Shown here: piece by piece, positions 53,586 to 62,546 of the stretch | How positions within the stretch are numbered: position 1 is the first letter of the stretch | Layout of the letters: each line of letters begins with the position of its first letter | Source: Hydrogenophaga taeniospiralis | GTDB taxonomy: Bacteria > Pseudomonadota > Gammaproteobacteria > Burkholderiales > Burkholderiaceae_C | Direction: 5' to 3' | Length of the DNA: 64,000 bases | Assembly: GCF_020510445.1 (NCBI RefSeq) | Contig: NZ_JAHBAG010000001.1 | Span: 2,022,501-2,086,500, forward strand | Translations under genes and position numbers: made by a program | Notes under the pieces: model-generated | The model's database searches: none | Told to the model about the DNA's origin: nothing | The model's input: the letters and a program-made list of their open reading frames with translations, nothing else

Positions 53586-53971
53586 GCGACATTGTCGATG
53601 TGGAAGCCGTGGACAGCGAGAAAGCGCAATCGCTCAAAAGCGTGGGCTGGCTCAGTTACATCCTGCATCTGATAGTCGCCGTGGCGGCGGTCGTGCCCGG
53701 TGCCCAGGTGGGCGCTGGCCTGTTGCTGGTGGCGCTGGTGATCGACCTGGTCAAAAAGGATGATGCGGAAGGGACTTGGCAGGTCAGTCATTTCCGATGG
53801 CGCATCCGCACCGTGATCTGGGCCGGCGTGCTTTACATCGTCACGCTCCCGCTGTGGTTTTTGCTGCTGCTGCCGGGAATGATCGCCTGGGCCGTGATCT
53901 CTATCTGGTTCCTCTACCGCATCGTCAAGGGCATGGTGCGCATGAATGCCAATCAACCCATGCCCGACTGA
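53582..53971 (+). CDS. DUF4870-like small membrane protein
   Basis: The 129-residue protein has three hydrophobic helices ([68 protein letters not shown] region). It has an acidic N-terminus and the pattern of the DUF4870 family ([16 protein letters not shown]). Function unknown. It is translationally coupled to hisE and followed 15 bp later by the HIT protein gene, an order I regard as common in this bacterial group. Confidence 0.8.
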   Translation: MSDIVDVEAVDSEKAQSLKSVGWLSYILHLIVAVAAVVPGAQVGAGLLLVALVIDLVKKDDAEGTWQVSHFRWRIRTVIWAGVLYIVTLPLWFLLLLPGMIAWAVISIWFLYRIVKGMVRMNANQPMPD

Positions 53972-53986
53972 TCAGATTCCCGAACC

Positions 53987-54349
53987 ATGAGCGCACACGA
54001 CCCGAACTGCATCTTCTGCAAGATCATTGCCGGACAGATTCCGTCAAAAAAAGTCTATGAAGACGAAGATATTTACGTTTTTCACGACATCCACCCTTGG
54101 GCCCCCGTGCATTTCCTCATGGTGCCCAGGCAACACATCCCGTCGCTGGCGCAGCTCACACCCGAGCACGAACGCCTGATGGGGCGCATGATGGTGCTGG
54201 CCCCCCGGCTGGCTGCGGAGCAGGGCTGCAACCCGTATCCCGATGGCGGGTTTCGCATGGTCTGCAACACCGGCGTTGAGGGGGGGCAAGAGGTGCACCA
54301 CCTGCACCTGCATGTGATGGGAGGACCGCGCCCCTGGTTGCGCGGTTGA
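53987..54349 (+). CDS. HIT family hydrolase (HinT-like)
   Basis: The 120-residue HIT protein has the N-terminal CIFCKIIAGQIPSKKVYEDE block and the catalytic triad-like HHLHLHVMGG. HinT-type enzymes hydrolyse nucleoside phosphoramidates. No fused domain. It lies between the hisE cluster and tatABC, with a 125-bp gap before tatA, in which no strong promoter was seen. Confidence 0.94.
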   Translation: MSAHDPNCIFCKIIAGQIPSKKVYEDEDIYVFHDIHPWAPVHFLMVPRQHIPSLAQLTPEHERLMGRMMVLAPRLAAEQGCNPYPDGGFRMVCNTGVEGGQEVHHLHLHVMGGPRPWLRG

Positions 54350-54474
54350 CTGCGGTTCCGGCGTCCTTCTGCCCGTCCGGAAATTCCCGCTGGACGGGCT
54401 GCTGAACTCTTGCCCGGGCTTAGAATCCCACCCACAGCGTCAGGCGCACCACTTCTATATGTTTGGAGAAAATC

Positions 54475-54717
54475 ATGGGTTCTTTCTCGATTTGGCACTG
54501 GTTGATCGTGCTGCTGATCGTTGTGATGGTTTTTGGCACCAAAAAGCTCAAAAACATCGGTTCGGATCTGGGCGGCGCCGTCAAGGGCTTCAAGGATGGC
54601 ATGAAGGAAGGTGGTCAAAGCGCGGCGGATGCCACGTCCGCGCCTGCCGGTCAGGTGACGCAGGACACCCGCACCGACAAAAACACCATCGACGTTGAAG
54701 CCAAGCAGAAAAGCTGA
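54475..54717 (+). CDS. tatA: Twin-arginine translocase subunit TatA
   Basis: TatA forms the translocation pore of the Tat system, which exports folded proteins. The 80-residue protein has one short membrane helix ([16 protein letters not shown]), the hinge [26 protein letters not shown] and a polar tail. GGAGA precedes ATG 54475; an in-frame TTG 12 bp earlier is less likely. Substrates visible in the window include MsrP and the Rieske protein. Confidence 0.95.
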   Translation: MGSFSIWHWLIVLLIVVMVFGTKKLKNIGSDLGGAVKGFKDGMKEGGQSAADATSAPAGQVTQDTRTDKNTIDVEAKQKS

Positions 54718-54810
54718 GCTTCTGAGCCCGCCGGCGCAGCCCGTGCGCATTGCCCGGCGACCACTGGGCTTGATTCCAATGCCCGACCTTGCCCGCAGGA
54801 TGGCTGATAC

Positions 54811-55311
54811 ATGATTGATCTGGGCATTTCGAAGCTCGCTCTGATCGGGGCGGTGGCGTTGATCGTCATCGGCCCGGAAAAATTGCCGCGCGTGGCGCGC
54901 ACCGTGGGCGCCTTGCTGGGCAAGGCGCAGCGCTACGTGTCCGACGTGAAGGCCGAGGTCAGCCGGTCCATGGAGCTCGAAGAGCTCAAGAAAATGAAGG
55001 ACTCGGTGGAGAGCGCTGCCCGCGATGTGGAAACTTCGGTGCAGAGCGGCGCCAGCGACTTCGAAAAATCCTGGTCCGAAGCCACCGCCGGCCTGGACGG
55101 CACGTCCTACGGTTCGGACAGCCATGACGCCATGGGCTCCATCGGGTCTTCGCTGTACCCGGTTTACAAACATCCGAAAAAGAACTGGCGCATCAAACAG
55201 AACGCCATGCCCCAATGGTTCAAGGCGCGCACCGGCGTGCGTACCCGAACCCAGTCCGGAGCGGCCCGTGTGGCCCGTTTCCGGCCCCGCTCTTCCTCCG
55301 CTCCCCGCTGA
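54811..55311 (+). CDS. tatB: Twin-arginine translocase subunit TatB
   Basis: TatB forms the Tat substrate receptor with TatC. The 166-residue protein has the N-terminal helix [26 protein letters not shown], a TatB-typical [11 protein letters not shown] hinge, an amphipathic/coiled-coil region, and a long Ser/Arg-rich C-terminus. The TGA overlaps the tatC ATG by one base (TGATG), so translation is coupled. Confidence 0.94.
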   Translation: MIDLGISKLALIGAVALIVIGPEKLPRVARTVGALLGKAQRYVSDVKAEVSRSMELEELKKMKDSVESAARDVETSVQSGASDFEKSWSEATAGLDGTSYGSDSHDAMGSIGSSLYPVYKHPKKNWRIKQNAMPQWFKARTGVRTRTQSGAARVARFRPRSSSAPR

Positions 55312-56102
55312 TGTCCGATCCCAAAGATTCCACCGACGAACTCGCCGGTACCGAGCAGCCGTTTGTCCAGCACCTCATGGAGTTGCGAGATCGCCTGCTC
55401 TACGGGATGGCGGGGCTGGGTATCTGCATGGCCTTGCTGGCGATCTGGCCCGGCCCCAGTGGTTTGATCGATCTGATCGCGGTGCCCATCCGGGCACACA
55501 TGCCCCCCGATGCCAAGTTGATCGCAGTGGGTGTTTTCTCTCCTTTTTTCGTGCCCATCAAGGTCTTGGCCATGGCCGCCCTGCTGCTGTCGCTGCCATG
55601 GTGGATGTACCAGATCTGGGCCTTTGTGGCGCCTGGCCTATACAGTCATGAGAAGCGGTTTGCCGTGCCGCTGATCGTTCTGGGCAGCTTGCTGGCCTAT
55701 GTCGGTATTGCGTTCGTGCAGTTTTTCGTGCTCGACAAGATGTTTGGCTTCATCCAGCAGTTCACGCCCGCCAGTGTGGCCGCGACCCCCGACATTGCGT
55801 CGTATGTCGAAGCCATTCTTTCGCTTTACCTGGCGTTCGGTCTGGCGTTCCAGGTGCCTATCGTGGTGGTGCTGCTGGTCAAGATGAACATGGTCTCGGT
55901 GAAGCAGCTCAAGGAATTCCGGGGCTATTTCATCGTCGTGGCGTTCATCATCGCGGCTGTGGTCACGCCGCCCGATGTGATCTCTCAACTCGCCTTGGCC
56001 GGCCCCATGTGCCTGCTGTATGAGGTGGGCATCTGGGGGGCGCAATGGTTCATCAAGAGCACAGCGGCCCCTGAGCAGACGGCCGAGGACGCCGCCAAAT
56101 AA
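55311..56102 (+). CDS. tatC: Twin-arginine translocase subunit TatC
   Basis: TatC is the six-helix receptor that recognises RR signal peptides. The 263-residue protein has the conserved N-terminal HLMELRDRLLYG, a SPFFVPIKV-type periplasmic segment, the motif FVAPGLYSHEKR, and late helices with AAVVTPPDVISQLALAGPMCLLYEVGI. A weak hairpin, CCCGCCG with CGGCGGG (56109-56133) and no T-tract, lies in the short gap to the convergent protease gene. Confidence 0.96.
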   Translation: MSDPKDSTDELAGTEQPFVQHLMELRDRLLYGMAGLGICMALLAIWPGPSGLIDLIAVPIRAHMPPDAKLIAVGVFSPFFVPIKVLAMAALLLSLPWWMYQIWAFVAPGLYSHEKRFAVPLIVLGSLLAYVGIAFVQFFVLDKMFGFIQQFTPASVAATPDIASYVEAILSLYLAFGLAFQVPIVVVLLVKMNMVSVKQLKEFRGYFIVVAFIIAAVVTPPDVISQLALAGPMCLLYEVGIWGAQWFIKSTAAPEQTAEDAAK

Positions 56103-56161
56103 GGCGAGCCCGCCGCGCACAAGGCTCGGCGGGTCCTATCCAATCGCGGCGCACGTGAATT

Positions 56162-57319
56162 TCAGCGCTGTTCCTGCACGGTGGGTTGTTGCGTTCGCTT
56201 GCCTGGTATGACGTCGATCCGGGTCTTGCCATCCTTGCGCACCACATCCAGTGTCGCGGCCTGCCCCGGTGTCAGGGCGGCCACGGCGGACAACAGCTGT
56301 GCCACGTTCCCCACGCTGCGTCCGGCCACGCTGGTGATCACGTCTCCCGGGCGGATGCCGGCCTTGGCGGCCGGACCGTTTTGCAGCACGCCGGTGATGA
56401 TGACGCCAACGCCCGACTCGATGCCAAAGCTTTCGGCCAATTCGGCGGTGAGGTCCTGGGGTTCCACGCCGATCCAGCCGCGAGTGACCTGACCGTCCTT
56501 CACGATGGCGTCCAGCACGCTGCGCGCGGTGGAGGTGGGGATCGCGAAGCCGATGCCCATGGACCCCCCCGAGCGCGAGTAGATGGCGGTGTTGATCCCC
56601 ATCAGATGCCCATTCACGTCCACCAGCGCCCCACCCGAATTGCCGGGGTTGATGGCCGCATCGGTCTGGATGAAGTTCTCGAAGGTGTTGATGCCCAACT
56701 GGGTGCGTCCCAGGGCGCTGACGATGCCGCTGGTCACCGTCTGGCCCACCCCGAAGGGGTTGCCGATGGCCAACACCTGGTCGCCGATGGACAGCGCGTC
56801 CGAGTCGCCCAGCGTGATGACGGGCAGGTCCTTCAGGTCGACCTTGAGAATGGCCAGGTCGGTTTCGGGGTCGGTGCCAATGACCTGTGCGGCGCTCTTG
56901 CGACCGTCGTTGAGAATCACCTCGATTTCATCGGCTTCTTCGATCACATGGTTGTTGGTGAGGATGTAGCCAGCGGGGCTGACGATCACCCCCGAGCCCA
57001 GCCCCGCCTGGGGCTGTGATGGATTCTGGTCACCAAAGAAAAAGCGGAACCATGGATCGGCGGCTTGCGGGTTGTTCTCAGGCGCCTTGCTGGTGTTGAT
57101 GCTGACCACCGCGGGCGACGCGGCGCGCGCGGCCGCTCTGAAGCCGTTCGCTGCGATGTTCTCGTTGGCCGTGGCCGGGGTGGCGGACTCCAGCACCGGG
57201 ACCACCGACGTGGTGAGCGCGCGCCGATCCAGCCAGTCGGGTTTGAGCGTGGCGATCACGAAAAATGCGGCCAGCAGCACGGTCACGGATTGGGCAAAAA
57301 CCAGCCAGAGTCGTTTCAT
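56162..57319 (-). CDS. Membrane-anchored S1C serine protease with single PDZ domain (DegS/HtrA-like)
   Basis: The 385-residue protein begins with a membrane helix (VFAQSVTVLLAAFFVIATL) and has a trypsin-like domain with catalytic His124 (TNNHVIEEAD), Asp154 (ETDLAILKV) and Ser228 (NPGNSGGALV). It is followed by one PDZ domain (GVIITGVLQNGPAAKAGIRPGDVI). An N-terminal anchor plus single PDZ is the DegS layout, so a regulated site-1 or envelope-stress protease role is plausible. It could also be a general HtrA. ATG at 57319 is chosen over longer frames to 57433. It is divergent from the mini-protein gene with the FNR-type site. Confidence 0.9.
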   Translation of the reverse strand: MKRLWLVFAQSVTVLLAAFFVIATLKPDWLDRRALTTSVVPVLESATPATANENIAANGFRAAARAASPAVVSINTSKAPENNPQAADPWFRFFFGDQNPSQPQAGLGSGVIVSPAGYILTNNHVIEEADEIEVILNDGRKSAAQVIGTDPETDLAILKVDLKDLPVITLGDSDALSIGDQVLAIGNPFGVGQTVTSGIVSALGRTQLGINTFENFIQTDAAINPGNSGGALVDVNGHLMGINTAIYSRSGGSMGIGFAIPTSTARSVLDAIVKDGQVTRGWIGVEPQDLTAELAESFGIESGVGVIITGVLQNGPAAKAGIRPGDVITSVAGRSVGNVAQLLSAVAALTPGQAATLDVVRKDGKTRIDVIPGKRTQQPTVQEQR

Positions 57320-57437
57320 GTCAGATAGAGGTTGAGGGTTCTTGAGTGCTCGGGATGCCGGGCTCACAGCGGAAGATTCCTCGTCATTGTCCCGCATATG
57401 CCTCCCATATACCTCCGGATCTGCGGAGTTCAAGTGA

Positions 57438-57453
57438 ATTGACGCAGGTCAAT
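57438..57453 (+). promoter_or_regulatory. FNR/CRP-family binding site
   Basis: ATTGAC-GCAG-GTCAAT has perfect 6-bp arms around four bases and contains TTGACGCAGGTCAA, close to the FNR/ANR consensus TTGAT-N4-ATCAA. Its centre lies at -41.5 relative to a start site set by a TGCAAT -10 box at 57475-57480 (4 of 6 matches), the textbook class II activator geometry. TTGAC arms also occur in NNR/Dnr-type sites. Controlled gene: the DUF3149 mini-protein, and perhaps the divergent protease. Confidence 0.65.
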
Positions 57454-57474
57454 GCACCGGTGATGCCGCCGCAG

Positions 57475-57480
57475 TGCAAT
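57475..57480 (+). promoter_or_regulatory. Candidate -10 element of the mini-protein promoter
   Basis: TGCAAT lies exactly where the -10 box should be if the upstream FNR-type site is centred at -41.5; start site near 57487 and a 26-nt leader. Confidence 0.5.
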
Positions 57481-57512
57481 GGGCGCTCCTCAATGAAGAA
57501 ATGGAGCAAGCG

Positions 57513-57653
57513 ATGAAAGCCTTGGTGGACCTGTTTTCAACCGACTATGGTTTGTTCAGCATTGCAGGCATCGTCTTCATGATTGGCATGGTGATCTGGT
57601 TCTACCGGTTTTTCATGCGCAAGATGGACGAAGGCGAGCGCGCCCAACACTGA
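57513..57653 (+). CDS. DUF3149-like 46-residue membrane protein
   Basis: Translation from ATG 57513 is supported by GGAG six bases upstream; an in-frame ATG 12 bases earlier would remove that site. The 46-residue product starts MKALVDLFSTDYG and has one membrane helix (LFSIAGIVFMIGMVIWFYRFF). It ends with a charged RKMDEGERAQH tail. The N-terminal DLFSTDYG and the RFFMRKM after the helix match what I know of the DUF3149 family. Function unknown. A hairpin follows 20 nt after the stop. The FNR-type promoter suggests low-oxygen expression. Confidence 0.8.
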   Translation: MKALVDLFSTDYGLFSIAGIVFMIGMVIWFYRFFMRKMDEGERAQH

Positions 57654-57673
57654 GGGTGCGACGACCCCATAGT

Positions 57674-57694
57674 CCGGTGGACAACCACCACCGG
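57674..57694 (+). terminator. GC hairpin after the mini-protein gene
   Basis: CCGGTGG-ACAACCA-CCACCGG is a perfect 7-bp stem with a 7-nt loop, 20 nt after the stop. A G-rich stretch follows instead of T residues, so termination here is uncertain. Confidence 0.35.
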
Positions 57695-57813
57695 CTGTGT
57701 GGGGGGAGGCTGGGGGCGGCCCAAGGGGGCGGGTGTCAAAATGGGGTTCTGTGCCAGAGCCACGTCGGGCCTATGGGTTCGATGCCATTTGCCTCCAAAG
57801 GCTGTTTTTCCCC

Positions 57814-58620
57814 ATGAGTTTTTCCGCACCCAAAGACCCTCAGAGCCCGCTGCCACCGCCCGCCGTCACGCGGGAAATGTTGCTGGGTGCGCTGGACGCA
57901 CTGCTGCAACCAGCGCTGTACCGCGATTACGGCCCCAACGGGCTGCAGGTGGAAGGGCGTGGCCACATCCGCAAGTTGGTCACTGGTGTGACCGCCAGTC
58001 GGGCGCTGATCGACGCGGCCGTGAGTTCGGGGGCCGATGCCATCCTGGTGCACCACGGGCTGTTCTGGCGTGGGCAAGATGGCCGGGTGACAGGCTGGAT
58101 GAAGCAACGTCTATCGCGCCTGCTGGCGAATGACATCAACCTGTATGCCTATCACCTGCCGCTGGACGGCCATGCGGCGTTGGGCAACAACGCGCAGCTG
58201 GCGCGGCAGCTGGGCATTGACTTGTATGAGGGGGAGCGTGGCCGTTTCGGTGAACAGTCGCTGGGCTTCATCGGGCGGTGGTCCGCACCCTCTGCGGGCG
58301 CCTTGGCGGCCCATGTCGGGCGCGTGCTGGGGCGGTCCGTGACGTTGGTGGCCGAGCCTGATCGCCCCATCGAACATGTGGCTTTGTGCACGGGTGGCGC
58401 ACAAGGCTATTTCGAAAGCGCCATTGCGGCGGGTGCTGATGTGTTCATCACCGGCGAAATATCCGAACCCCAGGCGCACTACGCTCGCGAATGCGGCGTG
58501 GCTTACCTGGCCTGTGGACACCACGCGTCCGAACGTTACGGCGTACCCACGGTCGGTGCCCATGTGGCGGCCCAGCTGGGACTGGCGCATGAATTCATCG
58601 ACATTGACAACCCTGCCTGA
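57814..58620 (+). CDS. Nif3-like dinuclear metal centre protein
   Basis: The 268-residue protein belongs to the Nif3/YbgI family (sometimes called GTP cyclohydrolase I type 2 homologue), a hexameric toroid with a two-metal site of unproven function. Metal-ligand motifs are visible: AILVHHGLFWRGQ, the AYHLPLDGH block, VFITGEISEPQAHYARE and YLACGHHASERYG. ATG at 57814 is preferred over a GTG frame 117 bp upstream. pdxA starts 8 bp after it. Confidence 0.93.
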   Translation: MSFSAPKDPQSPLPPPAVTREMLLGALDALLQPALYRDYGPNGLQVEGRGHIRKLVTGVTASRALIDAAVSSGADAILVHHGLFWRGQDGRVTGWMKQRLSRLLANDINLYAYHLPLDGHAALGNNAQLARQLGIDLYEGERGRFGEQSLGFIGRWSAPSAGALAAHVGRVLGRSVTLVAEPDRPIEHVALCTGGAQGYFESAIAAGADVFITGEISEPQAHYARECGVAYLACGHHASERYGVPTVGAHVAAQLGLAHEFIDIDNPA

Positions 58621-58628
58621 ACGGTTCC

Positions 58629-59705
58629 ATGAGCACGTTTCCCACATCGGCCGACTTGGTCGGCGCGCCAACCACTGTCGAATCACCGGTGATTCTGACC
58701 ATGGGCGACCCGGCGGGCATCGGTCCGGAAATCGTCGTCAAAGCATTTCACGAGCGTCCCGAGTTGCTGCGGCAGGTCGTGGTGGCGGGTGACGTTGCGA
58801 CGCTCAGGCGCGCAGCTCGTCTGGTGCAGGCGGATTCGGAGTCGGTTGCCGGGCGGTTGATGGTGGCGCAACTCGCCGTGGTGTCTGACTTTGGCCAGCT
58901 GCCACCGGGTTGCATGGCGGTGGTGCAGGCATGTGATCTGCCGCTGCCGGTGCCGCTGGGATGCATCAGCGCAGCCGCTGGGCGGGCGGCGGCAGATTGC
59001 ATTCTTTATGGCGCTCAAGCCGCGCTGGATGGCCGAGCCCGCGCCTTGGTGACCGCGCCGATTCACAAGGAGGCGCTGGCCGCGGCCGGTGTGACACATC
59101 CTGGGCATACCGAGATGCTGCAGGCCTTGGCGGCTGAGCACCTGGGGCTGGGTGTGACGGAGCTTCCCGTTCGCATGATGTTGAGTTGCCCGGGCCTGCG
59201 CACGGTGCTGGTCAGCATCCATGTGTCGCTGCGGCAGGCGCTGCAGGCCGTGACACTGGATCAGGTGTTGCAAACGCTTCGGATCACCCATCGTCATTTC
59301 AACGCGGTGGGCTGGCCCCATCCACGGATCGCCGTCGCGGGGTTGAACCCGCATGCCGGCGAGGGCGGTTTGTTTGGCCTTGAAGAAATCGAGGTGATCG
59401 AGCCGGCGGTGCGCCAGGCGCGGGAAGAGGGCATCGATGCGAGTGGCCCACATGCGCCCGACACGGTCTTCATGCGCGCACGCCAGGGCGCATTCGATGT
59501 GGTGCTGGCGATGTACCACGACCAGGGTCTGATTCCCGTCAAGCTGCTGGGGCTGGAGCATGGTGTGAACACCACGCTGGGGCTGCCTTTCGTGCGCACC
59601 AGCCCCGATCACGGCACCGCGTTCGACCTGGCCGGCACGGGCCGAGCCAGCGCCGCGAGTCTGCTGGCCGCTGTCGACGCGGCGCTGTCGGCCACGCGGC
59701 GCTGA
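58629..59705 (+). CDS. pdxA: 4-hydroxythreonine-4-phosphate dehydrogenase
   Basis: PdxA oxidises 4-phosphohydroxy-L-threonine in the DXP-dependent pyridoxal phosphate route. The 358-residue protein has ILTMGDPAGIGPEIVVKAF, the metal-ligand His in VTAPIHKEAL and GHTEMLQALA, GLNPHAGEGGLFG, and MYHDQGLIPVKLLG with a further metal His. PdxA2-like relatives act on other substrates, so the exact activity is likely but not certain. Convergent to mscL with a 63-bp gap that has a weak GCCGT-TCGG-ACGGC hairpin. Confidence 0.92.
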   Translation: MSTFPTSADLVGAPTTVESPVILTMGDPAGIGPEIVVKAFHERPELLRQVVVAGDVATLRRAARLVQADSESVAGRLMVAQLAVVSDFGQLPPGCMAVVQACDLPLPVPLGCISAAAGRAAADCILYGAQAALDGRARALVTAPIHKEALAAAGVTHPGHTEMLQALAAEHLGLGVTELPVRMMLSCPGLRTVLVSIHVSLRQALQAVTLDQVLQTLRITHRHFNAVGWPHPRIAVAGLNPHAGEGGLFGLEEIEVIEPAVRQAREEGIDASGPHAPDTVFMRARQGAFDVVLAMYHDQGLIPVKLLGLEHGVNTTLGLPFVRTSPDHGTAFDLAGTGRASAASLLAAVDAALSATRR

Positions 59706-59768
59706 ATCTGCGCTCAACGGCGCCCCCGATTCGCAAAAGTGGATGCGGCCGTTCGGACGGCGGCCGAG

Positions 59769-60197
59769 CTACTTTTTCAGGCTGTCGCGGATTTCACGCA
59801 GCAGCAACACATCTTCGGGCGGTGCTGCGGGGGCCGCCGGTGCGGGCGCTTCGGTCTTCTTCAGGCGATTGATCTGTTTGACCATCATGAAGATGATGAA
59901 CGCCAGGATGAGGAAGTTGAGCGCAACGCTGATAAAGCTGCCATAGGCCAGCGTAGGGATGCCGGCGGCTTTCATGGCGGCCAGCGTCGGTGCCGTGCCC
60001 TCGGGAACCTTGCCGAGAGCCAGGTACAGGTTGGAGAAATCGAGGCTGCCGAAGATCGATCCGACGATGGGCATGATCACATCATCGACCAGCGATCCCA
60101 CGATCTTGCCGAAGGCGCCACCGATGATCACACCGACCGCCAGGTCGATCACATTGCCCTTGACGGCAAACTCCTTGAACTCTTGCATCATGCCCAT
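59769..60197 (-). CDS. mscL: Large-conductance mechanosensitive channel MscL
   Basis: MscL opens under membrane tension to release solutes during osmotic downshock. The 142-residue protein has the N-terminal amphipathic helix [22 protein letters not shown]1 ([26 protein letters not shown]), a periplasmic loop, TM2 ([20 protein letters not shown]) and a C-terminal helix rich in Ala/Pro then [18 protein letters not shown] precedes ATG 60197. The 258-bp gap to petA is divergent. Confidence 0.97.
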   Translation of the reverse strand: MGMMQEFKEFAVKGNVIDLAVGVIIGGAFGKIVGSLVDDVIMPIVGSIFGSLDFSNLYLALGKVPEGTAPTLAAMKAAGIPTLAYGSFISVALNFLILAFIIFMMVKQINRLKKTEAPAPAAPAAPPEDVLLLREIRDSLKK

Positions 60198-60312
60198 GGG
60201 GGTCCTCCGGATCGTATTGGGTTGGTTGTCATGAAGTCGGCTTGAGCGCAAAGGCCTGTATTGCCGGTGCCAACAGCGATTCTCACGCACGCGACCGGAG
60301 TATTTTGGTTGG

Positions 60313-60354
60313 CTGACGAAAGTCAAATGCGCGCGCGGCATGGCTTGTGACAAT
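60313..60354 (+). promoter_or_regulatory. Possible FNR-type site and -10 box upstream of petABC
   Basis: CTGAC-GAAA-GTCAA (60313-60326) has perfect TGAC/GTCA arms; one outer base departs from an FNR-type site. GACAAT at 60349-60354 (4 of 6 matches, preceded by an extended TGT) lies exactly at the -10 for a site centred at -41.5, giving a leader of about 95 nt. Weaker than the site at 57438. Confidence 0.35.
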
Positions 60355-60455
60355 GTCTGGTGGGCCGCCTCGGCAAGCCAAAGTGGGGGCCATGAGCTCC
60401 AGTACAATGCCGGGTTGTCCCTAGTATCCCCCTCGAAACTGATTGAAAGATCCCC

Positions 60456-61064
60456 ATGAGTGAAGCAACCGTCGATGCGACCGTCGATAGCAGCCGCCGA
60501 ACCTGGCTGATCACATCCTGCGCCATGGGTGGCGTGGGTGCAGCCGCGGTCGCCGTTCCCTTCGTGAGCAGTTTTCAGCCGTCCGAGCGGGCCAAAGCGG
60601 CCGGCGCCGCGATCGAGGTGGATATCTCCACTCTGCAGCCTGGTGAAAAGCGGGTGGTCGAGTGGCGCGGCAAGCCGGTGTGGATCATGCGGCGTACCCC
60701 CGAGCAACTGGCGGCACTGGAAAAGCAGGAAGATCAATTGGCTGATCCGAACTCGGATCGCAAGACCTACCCCACGCCTGAGTACGCGAAAAACCGCCAT
60801 CGCTCCATCAAACCCGAAGTGCTGGTTGCCGTGGGCATCTGCACCCACCTGGGCTGTTCCCCTGGTGACAAGTTCACCCCCGGTCCCCAGCCTTCTCTGC
60901 CGGATAACTGGCAGGGCGGTTTCCTTTGTGCCTGCCACGGTTCCACGTTCGATGTGGCCGGGCGTGTTTTCAAGAACAAGCCAGCGCCGGACAACCTCGA
61001 AGTTCCCCCGCACTACTACCTGTCCGACACCACCCTGTTGGTCGGCGAAGAGAAAAAAGCCTGA
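60456..61064 (+). CDS. petA: Ubiquinol-cytochrome c reductase iron-sulfur subunit (Rieske)
   Basis: The Rieske subunit of the cytochrome bc1 complex. The 202-residue protein has a Tat-like N-terminus ([15 protein letters not shown]) whose helix stays as a membrane anchor, and the 2Fe-2S ligands Cys129/His131 in CTHLGC and Cys158/His161 in CACHGS, with the disulfide cysteines Cys134 and Cys160. An insertion with a [12 protein letters not shown] segment precedes the cluster. Start of petABC, whose products transfer quinol electrons to cytochromes c. Confidence 0.97.
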   Translation: MSEATVDATVDSSRRTWLITSCAMGGVGAAAVAVPFVSSFQPSERAKAAGAAIEVDISTLQPGEKRVVEWRGKPVWIMRRTPEQLAALEKQEDQLADPNSDRKTYPTPEYAKNRHRSIKPEVLVAVGICTHLGCSPGDKFTPGPQPSLPDNWQGGFLCACHGSTFDVAGRVFKNKPAPDNLEVPPHYYLSDTTLLVGEEKKA

Positions 61065-61113
61065 CCCGCTGCACCGCACAGTGCACGCAGTCTACTGACC
61101 ACAGAGGCATTCC

Positions 61114-62514
61114 ATGGCTGAATTCAAAGAAATCTCCCCCGACGCACCCCTGGGCCAAAAGGCACTGAATTGGGTTGACAACCGGTTCCCGCTCTCCAAG
61201 CTCTTCAATGAGCACATGGCCGAGTACTACGCGCCGAAAAACTTCAACTGGTGGTACATCTTCGGTTCGCTGGCGCTGCTGGTGCTGGTGATCCAGATCG
61301 TGACGGGCATCTTCCTTGTGATGCACTACAAGCCCGACGCGACCACGGCGTTCGCTTCGGTCGAGTACATCATGCGCGATGTGCCGTGGGGCTGGCTGAT
61401 CCGCTACATGCACTCCACCGGGGCTTCGGCCTTTTTTGTGGTGGTGTACCTCCACATGTACCGTGGCCTGATCTACGGCTCGTATCGCAAGCCGCGCGAA
61501 CTGGTTTGGGTCTTCGGTTGTGCCATCTTCCTGGTATTGATGGCGGAGGCTTTCATGGGCTATCTGCTGCCGTGGGGTCAGATGTCGTACTGGGGCGCCC
61601 AGGTGATCGTCAACCTGTTCTCGGCCATTCCCTTCGTTGGCCCCGATCTGGCGTTGTTGATCCGTGGCGATTTCGTGGTGGGCGACGCCACCCTCAACCG
61701 CTTCTTCAGCTTCCACGTGATTGCCGTGCCGTTGGTCTTGCTGGGTCTCGTGGTGGCTCACATCATTGCGCTGCACGAAGTGGGCTCCAACAACCCTGAT
61801 GGTGTTGAGATCAAGGCCACCAAGGATGACAAGGGCATTCCGTTGGACGGCATTCCGTTCCATCCGTACTACAGCGTGCACGACATCTTCGGCGTGTCGC
61901 TGTTCCTGATGGTGTTTTCCGCCATCGTGTTCTTTGCTCCCGAGTTTGGTGGCTACTTCTTGGAGTACAACAACTTCATTCCGGCCGACCCGCTGGTCAC
62001 GCCGCTGCACATCGCGCCAGTCTGGTACTTCACGCCGTTCTACTCCATGCTGCGTGCCATCACCAGCGAGATGATGTACGCCCTGATCGCCTGCGTGTTG
62101 CTGGGTGCTCTGCTGGGCGTGGTCAAGGCCCGGCTCAACATGGTCATGAAGGGCGCGGTTGTGGGGAGTGCGGTGGTGCTGGTGGCCCTGATGCTGGCCA
62201 TCGATGCCAAGTTCTGGGGTGTGGTCGCCATGGGTGGCGCCGTCGTGATTCTGTTTTTCCTGCCCTGGCTGGACAACAGCCCTGTCAAGTCGATTCGCTA
62301 CCGTCCAAGCTGGAACAAGTGGCTCTACCTGGTGTTCGTGATCAACTTCCTGATCCTGGGCTACCTGGGCGTGCAGCCGCCGTCGCCCGTCGGCGAACGT
62401 GTCTCGCAAGTGGGCACGCTGTTCTATTTCGGCTTTTTCCTGCTGATGCCCTGGTGGAGCCGCCTGGGCGAATTCAAGCCGGTACCCAGCCGTGTCACCT
62501 TCCACCCCCATTGA
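61114..62514 (+). CDS. petB: Ubiquinol-cytochrome c reductase, cytochrome b subunit
   Basis: Core membrane subunit with both haem b sites and quinone pockets. The 466-residue protein spans about eight helices plus extra C-terminal ones. Visible: haem-ligand histidines in VMHYKPD and RYMHSTGASAFF, the later pair near FSFHVIAVPLVLLGLVVAHI, and the Qo-site motif as PEFGGYF-type region FFAPEFGGYF rather than the usual PEWY segment. It starts 49 bp after petA and is followed by petC after 32 bp. Confidence 0.96.
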   Translation: MAEFKEISPDAPLGQKALNWVDNRFPLSKLFNEHMAEYYAPKNFNWWYIFGSLALLVLVIQIVTGIFLVMHYKPDATTAFASVEYIMRDVPWGWLIRYMHSTGASAFFVVVYLHMYRGLIYGSYRKPRELVWVFGCAIFLVLMAEAFMGYLLPWGQMSYWGAQVIVNLFSAIPFVGPDLALLIRGDFVVGDATLNRFFSFHVIAVPLVLLGLVVAHIIALHEVGSNNPDGVEIKATKDDKGIPLDGIPFHPYYSVHDIFGVSLFLMVFSAIVFFAPEFGGYFLEYNNFIPADPLVTPLHIAPVWYFTPFYSMLRAITSEMMYALIACVLLGALLGVVKARLNMVMKGAVVGSAVVLVALMLAIDAKFWGVVAMGGAVVILFFLPWLDNSPVKSIRYRPSWNKWLYLVFVINFLILGYLGVQPPSPVGERVSQVGTLFYFGFFLLMPWWSRLGEFKPVPSRVTFHPH

Positions 62515-62546
62515 GCCCATACGAGCCATTCCGGAGAGTCAAGCAA

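Noticed and set aside
56109..56133. Hairpin between tatC and the protease gene as an intrinsic terminator
   Set aside because: The 7-bp GC stem has no T-tract on either strand, so it does not qualify.
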